A stretch of DNA of 64,000 nt from Pseudoflavonifractor sp902362925 (GCA_902362925.1 CABIYL010000002.1); one strand, 5' to 3'. Counted from the stretch's first letter, positions 31,791-41,152 are shown. Made by a program: numbers and translations. Notes: a model not told the origin generated them from the sequence alone.

Positions 31791-32524
31791 AGATACTGGC
31801 TCTGGAGACCTCCGCTGTGGCCTGTTCGGTGGCCCTGTGCGAGGATGAGAAGCTGCTGGCCCAGTCCTTTCAGAACAACGGCCTGACCCACAGCGTCACC
31901 CTGATGCCCATGTGCCAGTCCATGCTGGCCGGGTGCGGCGTGAAGCTGGAGGACGTGGACGTGATTGCGGTGGCAGCGGGACCCGGTTCTTTCACCGGTC
32001 TGCGCATCGGCGTGGCGGCGGCCAAGGGCCTTGCCTGGCCGGGAGATAAGCCCTGTGCGGGGGTGTCTACCCTGGAGGCCATGGCCTGGACGGTGGCCCA
32101 TGTGGAGGGCGCGGAGCTCTGCGCCGTCATGGACGCGCGCCGGAACCAGGTGTACAACGCCCGCTTTGCCGCCGTGGACGGCGTACCGGTGCGTCTGACC
32201 CCGGATCGGGCCATCAGCCTGGCTGAGCTGGGGGAGGAGTTAAAAAACAGCGGGAAGCCGCAAATAATAGTTGGAGACGGCGCCGTGTTATGCTATAATA
32301 ATTTGAACGGGTGTGGGCCGGAGCTCCGGATGGCGCCGCCCCATCTGCGCCTTCAGACGGCGTGGGGCGTGGCCCGTGCCGCTCTGGAACAGGCGCGGGC
32401 GGGTACGCTGACCACAGCCCAGGGCCTGACGCCCGACTACCACCGCCTCTCCCAGGCGGAGCGGGAACGGCTGGAACGGGAACGTACGCAGGAGCGCGCG
32501 GAGACCGCCGCGCCCACGAAATAA
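31787..32524 (+). CDS. tsaB: tRNA t6A synthesis protein TsaB
   Basis: A 245-aa ASKHA-fold protein, the dimerisation partner of TsaD. It shows the N-terminal LALETSAVACSVALC and the highly conserved AAGPGSFTGLRIGVAAAKGLAW. The C-terminal third is degenerate as in other TsaB proteins. It is translationally coupled to tsaE. Confidence 0.95.
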   Translation: MKILALETSAVACSVALCEDEKLLAQSFQNNGLTHSVTLMPMCQSMLAGCGVKLEDVDVIAVAAGPGSFTGLRIGVAAAKGLAWPGDKPCAGVSTLEAMAWTVAHVEGAELCAVMDARRNQVYNARFAAVDGVPVRLTPDRAISLAELGEELKNSGKPQIIVGDGAVLCYNNLNGCGPELRMAPPHLRLQTAWGVARAALEQARAGTLTTAQGLTPDYHRLSQAERERLERERTQERAETAAPTK

Positions 32525-32543
32525 ACAGACAAAGGGGACGTTG

Positions 32544-33185
32544 ATGATGGAAAAGATGGACAAGGTACATGTGCTGGACCACCCTCTTCTGCAGCATAAG
32601 CTGAGCATTCTGCGCGACGAGCGCACCGGCGTGAAGGACTTCCGCGAGGTCGTGTCCGAGATCGCCACCCTGATGTGCTATGAGGCCACCCGGGACCTGC
32701 CTCTGGAGGACGTGGAGATTAAGACTCCCGTTGCCACCGGCACCTTCAAGGCGCTCTCCGGCAAGAAGCTGGCCATTGTGCCCATTCTCCGTGCCGGCCT
32801 GGGCATGGTGGACGGTATTCTCACCCTGATTCCCTCCGCTAAGGTGGGCCACATCGGCCTGTACCGTGACCCCCAGACCCTGGAGCCTGTGGAGTACTAC
32901 TGCAAGATGCCCAACGACATCTCCGAGCGTGACGTCATCATCCTGGATCCCATGCTGGCCACCGGCGGCTCCGCCTCCGCTGCCATCCAGTTCATCAAGA
33001 ACTACGGCGTCAAGCACATCAAGCTGATGAACATCATCGCCGCGCCCGAGGGCATTGAGCGGGTGCACAAGGACCATCCCGACGTGGATATCTACTGCGC
33101 CGCCGTGGACGAGAAGCTCAACGACCACTGCTACATTGTCCCCGGCCTGGGCGACGCCGGCGACCGCATCTTCGGCACGAAGTAA
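32544..33185 (+). CDS. upp: Uracil phosphoribosyltransferase
   Basis: A 213-aa enzyme of pyrimidine salvage (uracil + PRPP to UMP). The PRPP-binding motif LDPMLATGGSASAAI, the uracil-binding YIVPGLGDAGDR near the C-terminus, and VPILRAGLGMVDG are all present. The start is taken at the ATG 32544, with 32547 equally possible, both after AAAGGGG. A TTG at 32541 is too close to that site. The last 35 bases, including the stop, are repeated at 33328-33362 beyond a structured insert. Confidence 0.95.
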   Translation: MMEKMDKVHVLDHPLLQHKLSILRDERTGVKDFREVVSEIATLMCYEATRDLPLEDVEIKTPVATGTFKALSGKKLAIVPILRAGLGMVDGILTLIPSAKVGHIGLYRDPQTLEPVEYYCKMPNDISERDVIILDPMLATGGSASAAIQFIKNYGVKHIKLMNIIAAPEGIERVHKDHPDVDIYCAAVDEKLNDHCYIVPGLGDAGDRIFGTK

Positions 33186-33362
33186 GTTTTCTTTCGGCGT
33201 CGCCCGGCACCGCGCCTTTTGGCGCGTCCAAGCGTTTTGCCTCAGGCAAAACCTTGCCGCAGGGGCAATTCATTTGCCCCGAGGATATAAGGTTCGGGGT
33301 CCCCGGCCGGCATCAGCCGGCTGGGGCCGACGCCGGCGACCGTATCTTCGGCACCAAGTAAG
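33152..33362 (+). repeat. Direct repeat of the upp 3' end flanking a hairpin-rich 141-bp insert
   Basis: Bases 33152-33186 (the last codons of upp, stop and next base) recur at 33328-33362 with 2 differences in 35, both at synonymous positions. The 141 bases between (33187-33327) fold into four adjacent hairpins: CGCGCC/GGCGCG (33211-33226), GTTTTGCC/GGCAAAAC (33234-33252), GGGGCAA/TTGCCCC (33262-33280) and CCCCGGCCGGC/GCCGGCTGGGG (33301-33326). This looks like insertion of a small non-coding element into the 3' end of upp with the gene end restored. Nothing coding is seen in 33186-33560. Confidence 0.75.
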
Positions 33363-33387
33363 ACACCCATACAGCTTCATATACACA

Positions 33388-33428
33388 GCACAGCGGCCCT
33401 CCGGCATTCAGCCGGAGGGCCGCTGTGC
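33388..33428 (+). terminator. Strong hairpin ending the upp transcript
   Basis: GCACAGCGGCCCTCCGGC and GCCGGAGGGCCGCTGTGC pair perfectly over 18 bp around ATTCA, followed by TTATT. It probably terminates upp transcription, including the inserted element. Confidence 0.75.
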
Positions 33429-33478
33429 TTATTGGCAGGAAAATTTTCGGCAGACCAACCGCCGGGGGGAGAAAACGG

Positions 33479-33507
33479 TTGAGTATTGGCAGAGGAAGTG
33501 CTATAAT
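33479..33507 (+). promoter_or_regulatory. Sigma-A promoter of ddl-murF
   Basis: TTGAGT (33479-33484) and TATAAT (33502-33507) lie 17 nt apart, about 55 nt before the ddl start. Confidence 0.75.
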
Positions 33508-33560
33508 ATTTTCCAAGTGCGTAAACATAAGAAAGACTGTTCCGAGAGGAGTTTCTTATA

Positions 33561-34613
33561 ATGAAAATCGTAGTTTTGGCCGGCGGGCTTTCGCCGGAGC
33601 GGAATGTATCCCTGTCCACAGGTACCATGGTGGCCGAGGCCCTCACCAGCCTGGGCCATGAGGTGGCCCTGGTGGATATGTACTTCGGTGTGAAGGAGAC
33701 GGGGGCGGAGCTGTCCAGTCTCTTCGGCGCGCCCATCTCCGAGGAGCACAAGCGGGTGAGCCGTCAGGCTCCCGACCTGGCGGCGGTGAAGGCCAGCCGC
33801 ACCGAGGGAGGGAACAGCATGTTCGGCCCCGGTGTACTGGAGCTGTGCGGCATGGCCGACCTGGTATTCCTGGCGCTTCACGGCTCCTGCGGCGAGGACG
33901 GCCGGGTCCAGGCTGCCTTTGACCTGATGGGCATCCCCTACACCGGCTCCGGCTACCTTGGCAGTGCCATCGCCATGGATAAGGACCTGACCAAGCGGAT
34001 GGTGGCCGATGTGGTCAGCACTCCCGGCTGGAAGACCGTGTCCTACACCGCCGAGGATATCGACGGCCTGGTGGAGAGTGCCCGGCTGCCTCTGGTGGTG
34101 AAGCCGGTGGCCAGCGGGTCTTCCATCGGCGTGTCCATCGCCCACACGGCGGAGGAGCTCCGCACCGCCCTCACCGAGGGCCTGGCCCTGGGCGGCCGGA
34201 CCGTGCTGGAGCAGTACGTGAAGGGCCGCGAGCTCCAGGTGGCCATCCTGGAGGATAAGGCCCTGCCCTCCATTGAGATCATCCCCAAGCAGGGGTTCTA
34301 TGACTACGAGAACAAGTACCAGCCCGGTGCGGCCGAGGAGGTCTGCCCGGCGGACATCAGCCCCGAGGCGGAGCAGAAGCTTCGGGACGCTGCCGTGCGG
34401 GTCTACGAGACCCTGGGCCTGGCGGTGTACTCCCGTGCCGACTTCATCCTGGACGCCGACGGAGAGCCCTGGTTCCTGGAGATCAACACCCTGCCCGGCA
34501 TGACCCCCACCAGCCTGGTGCCCCAGGAGGCCGCTGCGGTGGGCATTGACTACAACACGCTGTGCCAGCGCATTGTGGACGTGTCCCTGGCGGCGCGGAA
34601 GCAGGGCCGGTAA
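33561..34613 (+). CDS. ddl: D-alanine--D-alanine ligase
   Basis: A 350-aa ATP-grasp ligase for the D-Ala-D-Ala end of peptidoglycan precursors. It shows the N-terminal LAGGLSPERNVSLSTG, the ATP-grasp segment VVKPVASGSSIGVSI, and the C-terminal YSRADFILDADGEPWFLEINTLPGMT that binds Mg. AGAGGAG precedes the ATG. murF follows 42 nt later, so the dipeptide maker and the enzyme that consumes the dipeptide are co-transcribed. Confidence 0.95.
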   Translation: MKIVVLAGGLSPERNVSLSTGTMVAEALTSLGHEVALVDMYFGVKETGAELSSLFGAPISEEHKRVSRQAPDLAAVKASRTEGGNSMFGPGVLELCGMADLVFLALHGSCGEDGRVQAAFDLMGIPYTGSGYLGSAIAMDKDLTKRMVADVVSTPGWKTVSYTAEDIDGLVESARLPLVVKPVASGSSIGVSIAHTAEELRTALTEGLALGGRTVLEQYVKGRELQVAILEDKALPSIEIIPKQGFYDYENKYQPGAAEEVCPADISPEAEQKLRDAAVRVYETLGLAVYSRADFILDADGEPWFLEINTLPGMTPTSLVPQEAAAVGIDYNTLCQRIVDVSLAARKQGR

Positions 34614-34655
34614 GCGTCACGGTGTAAGAAAAAGACTGGACACAAGGAGAAGTAT

Positions 34656-36047
34656 ATGGAACCGATCACCATACGGGATATTCTCACGGCGGTAAAGGGC
34701 CGGATTCTGGGCGATTTCGACAATCTGGACCTGGAGATCAGCCGGGTGGAGACGGACAGCCGTACCATCCACGAAGGCTCCCTCTTCGTCCCCCTCATCG
34801 GCGAGCAGTTTGACGGCCACGCCTACATCACCTCGGCGCTGGAGGGCGGCGCTGCGGCCTGCTTCACCCAGCGGGACCGGGAGAGCTACCTGCCAGGCAA
34901 GTGCTATATCCGGGTGGACCACACCCAGCGTGCCCTGCGGGACCTGGCTGTGTGGTACAAGAAGAAGTTTGACATCCCGGTGGTGGCGGTGACGGGCAGC
35001 GTGGGCAAGACCACCACAAAGGACATAGTGGCCGCCGTCCTGGGGGAGCACTACAAGGTGCTCAAGACCGAGGGCAACCTGAATACGGACATCGGCACCT
35101 GCCGCACCCTGTTCCGGCTGGACAAGAGCTACCAGATCGCCGTGCTGGAGATGGGCATGAACCACCCCGGTGAGATTGAGGTCATGTCCGCCATTGCCCA
35201 GCCCGACGTATGCCTTATCACCAACATCGGCGACTCCCACATTGAGCACCTGGGCTCCCGGGAGAACATCCTCAAGGCCAAGTGCGAGATTTTCAGCCAC
35301 GCCAAGCCGGGCTGCCTGGCGGTGCTCAACGGGGACGACCCGCTGCTGCGCACCCTGGAGGGCAAGCTGCCCGGTTCCATCCTCTGGTGCGGCGGCGCTC
35401 CCGGGCTGGACTACACCGCCGACCACCTGGTGAGCGATGGTACGTCCAATGTCTGCTGTGAAGTAAAAACACCTCACACCAGATGCCAGGTGGAGATTCC
35501 CGCCCTGGGCAGCCACATGATCTACCCCACCCTGATGGCGGCGGCGGTGGCGGAGCACTTCGGCGTCACGGCGGAGGAGTTCCGCAGGGGCGTGCTCCAC
35601 TTCGCCCCCACCAAGATGCGCATGAACATCATCCAGCGGGGGGAGGATATCACCATCCTCAACGACACCTACAATGCAAACCCCCAGTCCATGCGGGCAG
35701 CGGTGGAGGTGCTCTCCAAGACCCACAGCGGGCGGAAGATCGCCGTGCTGGGCGATATGTTCGAGCTGGGTACCCTGGCCCCCGCTCTCCACGCCGGAAT
35801 CGGCACATATCTGGGCAAGGCGGGCATCGACTGCCTGGTGGCCGTGGGCGAGCTGGCCAAGAATATCTACGACGCCGCCAGAGAGGCCAAGGTGCCCGAG
35901 CTCCACTACTGCGCCACGAAAGAGGAGGCCCTGCCCGTCCTGGCGCAGGTGGTGAAACCACATGCGACCATTCTGGTCAAGGCCTCCCGGGGCATGGCAT
36001 TTGAAGATTTGACGGAATACCTGAAGAGCATCACCCAGGAGCCCTGA
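34656..36047 (+). CDS. murF: UDP-N-acetylmuramoyl-tripeptide--D-alanyl-D-alanine ligase
   Basis: A 463-aa Mur ligase adding D-Ala-D-Ala to the UDP-MurNAc tripeptide. The N-terminal uridine-binding domain shows ETDSRTIHEGSLFVPL. The central ATPase has VAVTGSVGKTTTKDIVA and EMGMNHPGEIEVM. The C-terminal domain has NDTYNANPQSMRAAVEVL. AAGGAG precedes the start. It ends one base before the convergent mtnA stop. Confidence 0.96.
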   Translation: MEPITIRDILTAVKGRILGDFDNLDLEISRVETDSRTIHEGSLFVPLIGEQFDGHAYITSALEGGAAACFTQRDRESYLPGKCYIRVDHTQRALRDLAVWYKKKFDIPVVAVTGSVGKTTTKDIVAAVLGEHYKVLKTEGNLNTDIGTCRTLFRLDKSYQIAVLEMGMNHPGEIEVMSAIAQPDVCLITNIGDSHIEHLGSRENILKAKCEIFSHAKPGCLAVLNGDDPLLRTLEGKLPGSILWCGGAPGLDYTADHLVSDGTSNVCCEVKTPHTRCQVEIPALGSHMIYPTLMAAAVAEHFGVTAEEFRRGVLHFAPTKMRMNIIQRGEDITILNDTYNANPQSMRAAVEVLSKTHSGRKIAVLGDMFELGTLAPALHAGIGTYLGKAGIDCLVAVGELAKNIYDAAREAKVPELHYCATKEEALPVLAQVVKPHATILVKASRGMAFEDLTEYLKSITQEP

Positions 36048-36048
36048 G

Positions 36049-37068
36049 TCAGCCGAAGAGCTTGGCCAGGTTCTCCTTGAAGGGCGGATAGATGACCCCA
36101 CGCTCGGTGATGATGCCGGTGAGCAGCTGGTGAGGAGTCACGTCAAAGGCCGGGTTCCAGGTGCGCACCTGTTCCGGTGCGGTCTGGACGCCCGACAGAT
36201 GGGTGACCTCCACGCCGGGACGCTCCTCAATGGGAATGCCGCTGCCGTTCTCAATGGACAGGTCGATGGTGGAGGAGGGCAGGGCGGTGTAGAAGGGGAT
36301 GCCGTGGTAGCGGGCGTTGACCGCCACCGAGTAGGTGCCGATTTTGTTGGCAAAGTCCCCGTTGGCGGCCATCCGGTCGCAGCCCAGAATCACCAGGTCC
36401 ACCTTGCCCTGGGCCATGAGAAAACCGGCCATGTTGTCGGTGATGAGGGTGCAGGGGATATTGTCGTGCACCAGCTCATAGGCGGTGAGTCGGGCCCCCT
36501 GGAGCAGGGGACGGGTCTCATCAGCGTAAACCATATCCACTTTACCTTGGTTGAAAGCAGAACGCACCACGCCGAGGGCGGTGCCGTATCCGCCGGTAGC
36601 CAGGCTGCCGGCGTTGCAGTGGGTGAGAATACGGGCGTGGGCGGGTACCACAGCCGCGCCAAAGTCACCCAGAGTGCGGTTCATGACCACATCCTCTTCG
36701 TGGATGGCCTGAGCCTCCCGGATGAGGACGTCGATGGCCTCAGGTGTGCTGCCGTTGGCCTTCAGGCAGTCGGCCATGCGCCGCAGGGCCCAGAACAGGT
36801 TGACGGCAGTGGGGCGGCTGGCGGCAAGCACCTGCTCTGCCTGCTCCATGGCGGCGGCAAAGTCCGGCGCATTGCGGAATTCCAGCGCGGCCAGACAGTA
36901 GGCATAGGCGGCCGTTATGCCGATGGCGGGGGCGCCCCGTACCACCATATCGGTGATGGCTCTGGCCACAGAGCGGAAATCGGTGTAGGCAATCCAGTCC
37001 TCCTGGACGGGAAGCCTTGTCTGGTCGAGAAGGTAAAGTGTATTTCCTTCCCAGCGAATAGCATCCAT
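36049..37068 (-). CDS. mtnA: S-methyl-5-thioribose-1-phosphate isomerase
   Basis: A 339-aa MtnA/eIF2B-like isomerase of methionine salvage. It converts methylthioribose-1-phosphate to methylthioribulose-1-phosphate. Diagnostic motifs are VRGAPAIGITAAY, THCNAGSLATGGYGTALGV and GCDRMAANGDFANKIGTY with the catalytic Cys and Asp. The start at 37068 (MDAIRWEGN) follows GGAGG. The longer frame to 37176 adds 36 implausible residues and would overlap the divergent ABC-F gene. No other mtn genes lie nearby. A perfect hairpin (37088-37110) is in its leader. Confidence 0.93.
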   Translation of the reverse strand: MDAIRWEGNTLYLLDQTRLPVQEDWIAYTDFRSVARAITDMVVRGAPAIGITAAYAYCLAALEFRNAPDFAAAMEQAEQVLAASRPTAVNLFWALRRMADCLKANGSTPEAIDVLIREAQAIHEEDVVMNRTLGDFGAAVVPAHARILTHCNAGSLATGGYGTALGVVRSAFNQGKVDMVYADETRPLLQGARLTAYELVHDNIPCTLITDNMAGFLMAQGKVDLVILGCDRMAANGDFANKIGTYSVAVNARYHGIPFYTALPSSTIDLSIENGSGIPIEERPGVEVTHLSGVQTAPEQVRTWNPAFDVTPHQLLTGIITERGVIYPPFKENLAKLFG

Positions 37069-37087
37069 AGCGCAGCCTCCTAAGAGA

Positions 37088-37110
37088 ACCGGCCGCCTGG
37101 AGCGGCCGGT
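37088..37110. other. Perfect stem-loop in the mtnA / ABC-F divergent region
   Basis: ACCGGCCGC (37088-37096) and GCGGCCGGT (37102-37110) pair fully around CTGGA, just ahead of the mtnA ribosome-binding site on the minus strand. There is no T run. It may affect mtnA translation or mRNA stability. Confidence 0.5.
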
Positions 37111-37154
37111 GATATAGGTTAATTGTAGCACAAAGGACTGACAGGAGACAAGAA

Positions 37155-39056
37155 ATGATAGATATATCCGTCTCAAACCTGACCAAAGAGTTTGAGGTAG
37201 GCAAGAAAATACTGGACGGCCTGACGTTTCAGGTGGACCAGGGTGAGCGGGTCGGTCTGCTGGGCAAGAACGGCGCGGGTAAGACCACGGTGTTCAAGAT
37301 CATCACCGGCGAGATGGACTACGATGACGGCCAGGTGATGACCGCACCCGGCAAGACGGTGGGCCTCATCTCCCAGATTCCGGTCTATCCGCCGGAGTAC
37401 ACCGTGGAGGACGTGCTGAACACGGCCTTCTCCAAGCTCCACAAGATGGAGGAGGAGATGGCCGCTCTCACCGTCAGAATGGGGGAGGACAGCGACCCGG
37501 CGCTGCTGCGGCGGTACGGAGAGCTGTCCGCCGCCTTTGAGGCCAAGGGCGGGTACGACACCGCCACTGAGCTCAACAAGGTGTGCAACGGCCTTGAAAT
37601 TCCCCAGTCCATGCGGGAACAGCTCTTCTCCGCCCTGTCCGGCGGTGAGAAGACCCGGGTGAACCTGGCTCGGCTGATTCTGGAGGACACCGACATCCTC
37701 CTGCTGGACGAGCCCACCAACCACCTGGACCTGCGGGCCACCGAGTGGCTGGAGGAGTACCTGGACAAGTTCAAGGGCACGGTGCTGGCCATCTCCCATG
37801 ACCGGTGGTTCCTGGACAAGGTGGTCCGCCGTGTGATTGAGATCGTGGAGGGCAAGGCCGAGTTCTACGAGGGCAATTACAGCTTCTACGTGGTGGAGAA
37901 GGAGCGCCGCTACCAGGAGAAGCTGAAGCAGTACGAGAAGGAGCAGGCCAAGATTGAGCAGCTCCAGACCGCTGCGGACAAGCTCCACCTGTGGGCCTTC
38001 ATGGGCAACGACAAGCTGCACAAGCGGGCCTTTTCCATGGAGAAGCGCATCGAGCGCATGCGCACCACCGACAAGCCCAAGAAGGAGCGAAAGCTGGACA
38101 TCCGCTTTGGTGAGCGGGACTTCCGTGGCGACGAGGTCATGGTCATCAAGGGCCTGGCCAAGCGGTTTGACGACCGGACACTGTTTTCCGACGTAAACCT
38201 GCTGGTGGAGGGCGGCGAGCGCATCGCCCTGCTGGGTGACAACGGCACCGGCAAATCCACCCTGATTAAAATCATCATGGGGGAGGAGCAGCCCAGCGAG
38301 GGCAAGCTGCGCATGGGCCCCACGGTGAAAATCGGCTACCTGCCCCAGATCATCCACTTCTCCCACCCCGAGCGCAACCTGGTGGACACCATGATCTACG
38401 ACCTGGACTGCTCCACCCAGACCGCCCGCAACCGGCTGGCGGCCTTCAACTTCCAGGGCGAGGACGTGTTCAAGCCGGTGTCCGCCCTGTCGGGCGGCGA
38501 GCAGAGCCGCCTGCGGCTGTGCATGCTGATGGACGAGAAGATCAACCTTCTGATTCTGGACGAGCCCACCAACCACCTGGACGTGGCCAGCCGCGAGTGG
38601 ATTGAGGAGGCGGTGGAGGACTACGAGGGCAACCTGCTCTTTGTCTCCCACGACCGCTACTTCATCAACCGCTTCGCCACCCGCATCTGGATGCTGGAGG
38701 ACGGCCACATCACCGACTTTGAGGGCACCTATCAGGAGTTCCAGGCAGCCCGGGAGCGGAAGCAGGCCCAGGCCAAGGCCACTCCGGTGGTGCAGGAGGA
38801 GAAGCCCAAAAAGGAGAAGCCCAAGCGCCCCGGCGGCACCAAGGAGCTGGAGAAGCAGGTGGCGGCGGCGGAGCGGGCGGTGGCTAAGGCGGAGGAGAAA
38901 CAGTACGAGCTGTCCCTCAAGGCCGAGGAGGTGGCCTCCAACTACCTGGAGCTCCAGAAGGTGTACGAGGAGCAGAAGGCTCTGGAGGACGAGATTGCCG
39001 CCCTGTATGCCAAATGGGAGAAGCTGGCCGCCGAGCTGGAGGAGGCCCAGGGATGA
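37155..39056 (+). CDS. ABC-F family ATPase (Uup-like)
   Basis: A 633-aa soluble protein with two ABC ATPase domains and no membrane segment. The first has GLLGKNGAGKTTV, LSGGEKTRVNLARL and LLLDEPTNHLD; the second has ALLGDNGTGKSTL, LSGGEQSRLRLCML and LILDEPTNHLD. The linker between them is of usual ABC-F length, and the C-terminal 110 residues form a charged coiled coil as in Uup. ABC-F proteins act on the ribosome. The subfamily here could be Uup- or resistance-type and is not decided. AGGAG precedes the ATG. The stop overlaps the next ATG (ATGA). Confidence 0.92.
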   Translation: MIDISVSNLTKEFEVGKKILDGLTFQVDQGERVGLLGKNGAGKTTVFKIITGEMDYDDGQVMTAPGKTVGLISQIPVYPPEYTVEDVLNTAFSKLHKMEEEMAALTVRMGEDSDPALLRRYGELSAAFEAKGGYDTATELNKVCNGLEIPQSMREQLFSALSGGEKTRVNLARLILEDTDILLLDEPTNHLDLRATEWLEEYLDKFKGTVLAISHDRWFLDKVVRRVIEIVEGKAEFYEGNYSFYVVEKERRYQEKLKQYEKEQAKIEQLQTAADKLHLWAFMGNDKLHKRAFSMEKRIERMRTTDKPKKERKLDIRFGERDFRGDEVMVIKGLAKRFDDRTLFSDVNLLVEGGERIALLGDNGTGKSTLIKIIMGEEQPSEGKLRMGPTVKIGYLPQIIHFSHPERNLVDTMIYDLDCSTQTARNRLAAFNFQGEDVFKPVSALSGGEQSRLRLCMLMDEKINLLILDEPTNHLDVASREWIEEAVEDYEGNLLFVSHDRYFINRFATRIWMLEDGHITDFEGTYQEFQAARERKQAQAKATPVVQEEKPKKEKPKRPGGTKELEKQVAAAERAVAKAEEKQYELSLKAEEVASNYLELQKVYEEQKALEDEIAALYAKWEKLAAELEEAQG

Positions 39057-39745
39057 AGAGTGAGAACGAATATCGCATCTACGGGGGAAAGAATCTCCAT
39101 CCTCTCCTGCGGGTTGTAATGGGGCTGGTGGGAGTTGGACTTATCTGCTTTGCCATTCTGGCCGCCATCGTGTACGCGGGAGAGCGGACCGATATCCAGG
39201 GCACGCCCAGGGCCATGATCATCCTGGGCTGCAAGGTGGAGGAGAGCGGACCCTCTCAGCTGCTCCAGGACAGGCTGGACACGGCACTGGAGTATCTAAA
39301 CGGTCTGGACAGCCCCATCCCGGTTATCGTCAGCGGCGGACAGGGCTTGGATGAGCCGGTGAGCGAGGCCGCCTCAATGGCGGACTACCTGATTGAGGCC
39401 GGCTATTCCGACGCGTACATCTATCTGGAGGACAACTCCCACAACACCGCCGAGAATCTGGGCTACTCCGCAGCGCTGCTGGAGTCCCTGTTTCTGGACC
39501 CGGCGGAGGATGAGATTCTGATTGTCTCCAACGGGTTCCACCTGACCCGGGCCCGGATGCTGGCGGACCGGTTTGGGTATGGGCATGTGTCCACCCTGGC
39601 CGCGCCCTCCAGCCATCTGCCCTCCCGAATCAGTATGTTTTTCCGGGAGCCTCTGGCGCTGGTGAAGTCCTTCCTCTTTGACCGGGAGATGCCCCAGATT
39701 GCCACACCCACGGCTGAGGTCAGCCAAATGATTTACGGAGGTTAA
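39053..39745 (+). CDS. DUF218 (YdcF/SanA-like) membrane protein
   Basis: A 230-aa protein with one N-terminal membrane helix (about residues 16-43) and an extracytoplasmic DUF218 domain. It shows the family motifs AMIILGCKVEESGPS, VSGGQGLDEPVSEA, EDNSHNTAENLGYS and VSNGFHLTRARMLA. Members are linked to cell-envelope metabolism, but the reaction is not settled. The ATG at 39053 overlaps the ABC-F stop, and the stop is followed within 2 bases by prfA, so the three genes are co-transcribed. Confidence 0.88.
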   Translation: MKSENEYRIYGGKNLHPLLRVVMGLVGVGLICFAILAAIVYAGERTDIQGTPRAMIILGCKVEESGPSQLLQDRLDTALEYLNGLDSPIPVIVSGGQGLDEPVSEAASMADYLIEAGYSDAYIYLEDNSHNTAENLGYSAALLESLFLDPAEDEILIVSNGFHLTRARMLADRFGYGHVSTLAAPSSHLPSRISMFFREPLALVKSFLFDREMPQIATPTAEVSQMIYGG

Positions 39746-39746
39746 C

Positions 39747-40814
39747 ATGCTGGACAAGCTCAGGAGCCTGGAGCTCCACTATGAGGACCTGGTGGCCCGG
39801 CTCAATGCCCCGGAGACCTACGGCGATCCGGCGCTGGTGGCAAAGCTGAATAAGGAGCAGAGCGAGCTGGAGCCTCTGGTGGAGACCTACCGGCGCTATA
39901 TGCGGCGCCAGCAGGACATGGAGGAGGCCCGGAGTCTCATGTCTGACCCGGACATGAAGGAGCTGGCCCAGGAGGAATTTGCCCAGGCCAAGGCGGAGTC
40001 GGAGGAGCTGGAGCAGAAGATGAAGATTCTCCTGCTGCCCACCGACCCCAACGACGGCAAGAACGTCATTGTGGAGATTCGGGCAGGCGTGGGCGGAGAA
40101 GAGGCGGCGCTGTTTGCCAACTCCCTCTACCGGATGTACTCCATGTACGCCGAAGCCCGGCGCTGGAAGGTGGAGGTCGCCAGCCTGAATGAAACGGAGC
40201 TGGGCGGTATAAAGGAGATTTCCTTCACAGTGGAGGGCAGCGGTGCGTACAGCCGCCTGAAGTTTGAGAGCGGCGTCCACCGGGTGCAGCGGGTGCCCGA
40301 GACCGAATCGGGCGGCCGGATTCACACCTCCACCGTCACGGTGGCGGTGCTGCCCGAGGCCGAAGAGGTGGACGTGGACATCAACCCGGCCGACATTGAG
40401 ATGCAGGTGTTCCGTTCTTCCGGCGCCGGCGGACAGCACATCAACAAGACCTCCTCCGCCGTCCGGCTTATCCACAAGCCCACGGGCATGGTGGTGGAGT
40501 GCCAGCAGGAGCGCAGCCAGTTCCAGAACCGGGACAAGGCCATGCAGATTCTCCGCTCCCGGCTCTACGAGGCGGAGCAGCAGCGTGTGAGCGCTGAGTG
40601 GAGCGAGGAGCGGCGCAGCCAGGTGGGCACGGGTATGCGCAACGAGCGCATCCGGACCTACAATTTTCCCCAGGGCCGCCTGACCGACCACCGGATCGGC
40701 CTCACCCTCTACAAGCTGGAGGACGTGATGAACGGCGACCTGGACGAGATTATCGACAGCCTGATTACCGCCGACCAGGCGGAGCGGCTGAAACAGAGCG
40801 GAGAGGCGGACTAA
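39747..40814 (+). CDS. prfA: Peptide chain release factor 1
   Basis: A 355-aa class I release factor for UAA and UAG. The catalytic GGQ is in RSSGAGGQHINKTSSAVRL, and the stop-codon recognition region has RVPETESGG, close to the RF1 PxT motif (here P-E-T). GGAGGT precedes the ATG. No prmC gene is adjacent. The next gene encodes a small acidic protein. Confidence 0.96.
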   Translation: MLDKLRSLELHYEDLVARLNAPETYGDPALVAKLNKEQSELEPLVETYRRYMRRQQDMEEARSLMSDPDMKELAQEEFAQAKAESEELEQKMKILLLPTDPNDGKNVIVEIRAGVGGEEAALFANSLYRMYSMYAEARRWKVEVASLNETELGGIKEISFTVEGSGAYSRLKFESGVHRVQRVPETESGGRIHTSTVTVAVLPEAEEVDVDINPADIEMQVFRSSGAGGQHINKTSSAVRLIHKPTGMVVECQQERSQFQNRDKAMQILRSRLYEAEQQRVSAEWSEERRSQVGTGMRNERIRTYNFPQGRLTDHRIGLTLYKLEDVMNGDLDEIIDSLITADQAERLKQSGEAD

Positions 40815-40843
40815 GGGCCATCCCGCGAAAGGAGATTTTTACA

Positions 40844-41113
40844 ATGGAAATGCTGATTCACTATACCGGACTGCCCCAGGGCATGGATCAGGAGGAGTTC
40901 AAGCTGGCCGTGGCCAACCTGCTGGAGGACGACGGCTGGCTCACCGGTTCCGGCGAGGACGAGAACGGCCACTATCTGGAGCTGGAGCTGGAGGACGAGA
41001 AGGTGAATCCCAAGCACTGCATCGTGGCGGTGCGGGGCTATCTGTGCGGCGCCGGTTTCCCCCGGGACACCGCTCTGGAGCTGGCCGGCGTGGCCACCAA
41101 TATCTACGGCTGA
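40844..41113 (+). CDS. Small acidic protein of unknown function (89 aa)
   Basis: AAAGGAG (40828-40834) lies 9 nt before the ATG, and codon use matches the neighbours, so this is a real gene. The protein is soluble and very acidic in the middle (ELELEDEKVNPK), with two Cys (C60 and C68 region) and no recognised domain. It is probably co-transcribed with prfA upstream and a 37-aa membrane peptide downstream. Confidence 0.8.
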   Translation: MEMLIHYTGLPQGMDQEEFKLAVANLLEDDGWLTGSGEDENGHYLELELEDEKVNPKHCIVAVRGYLCGAGFPRDTALELAGVATNIYG

Positions 41114-41152
41114 CCCATTCAACCAACGGATGATAAGAAAGGAGTCCATGCT

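Noticed and set aside
36049..37176. Longer mtnA start at 37176
   Set aside because: The extra 36 residues are unlike the family, overlap the ABC-F gene start and ignore the GGAGG in front of the start at 37068.
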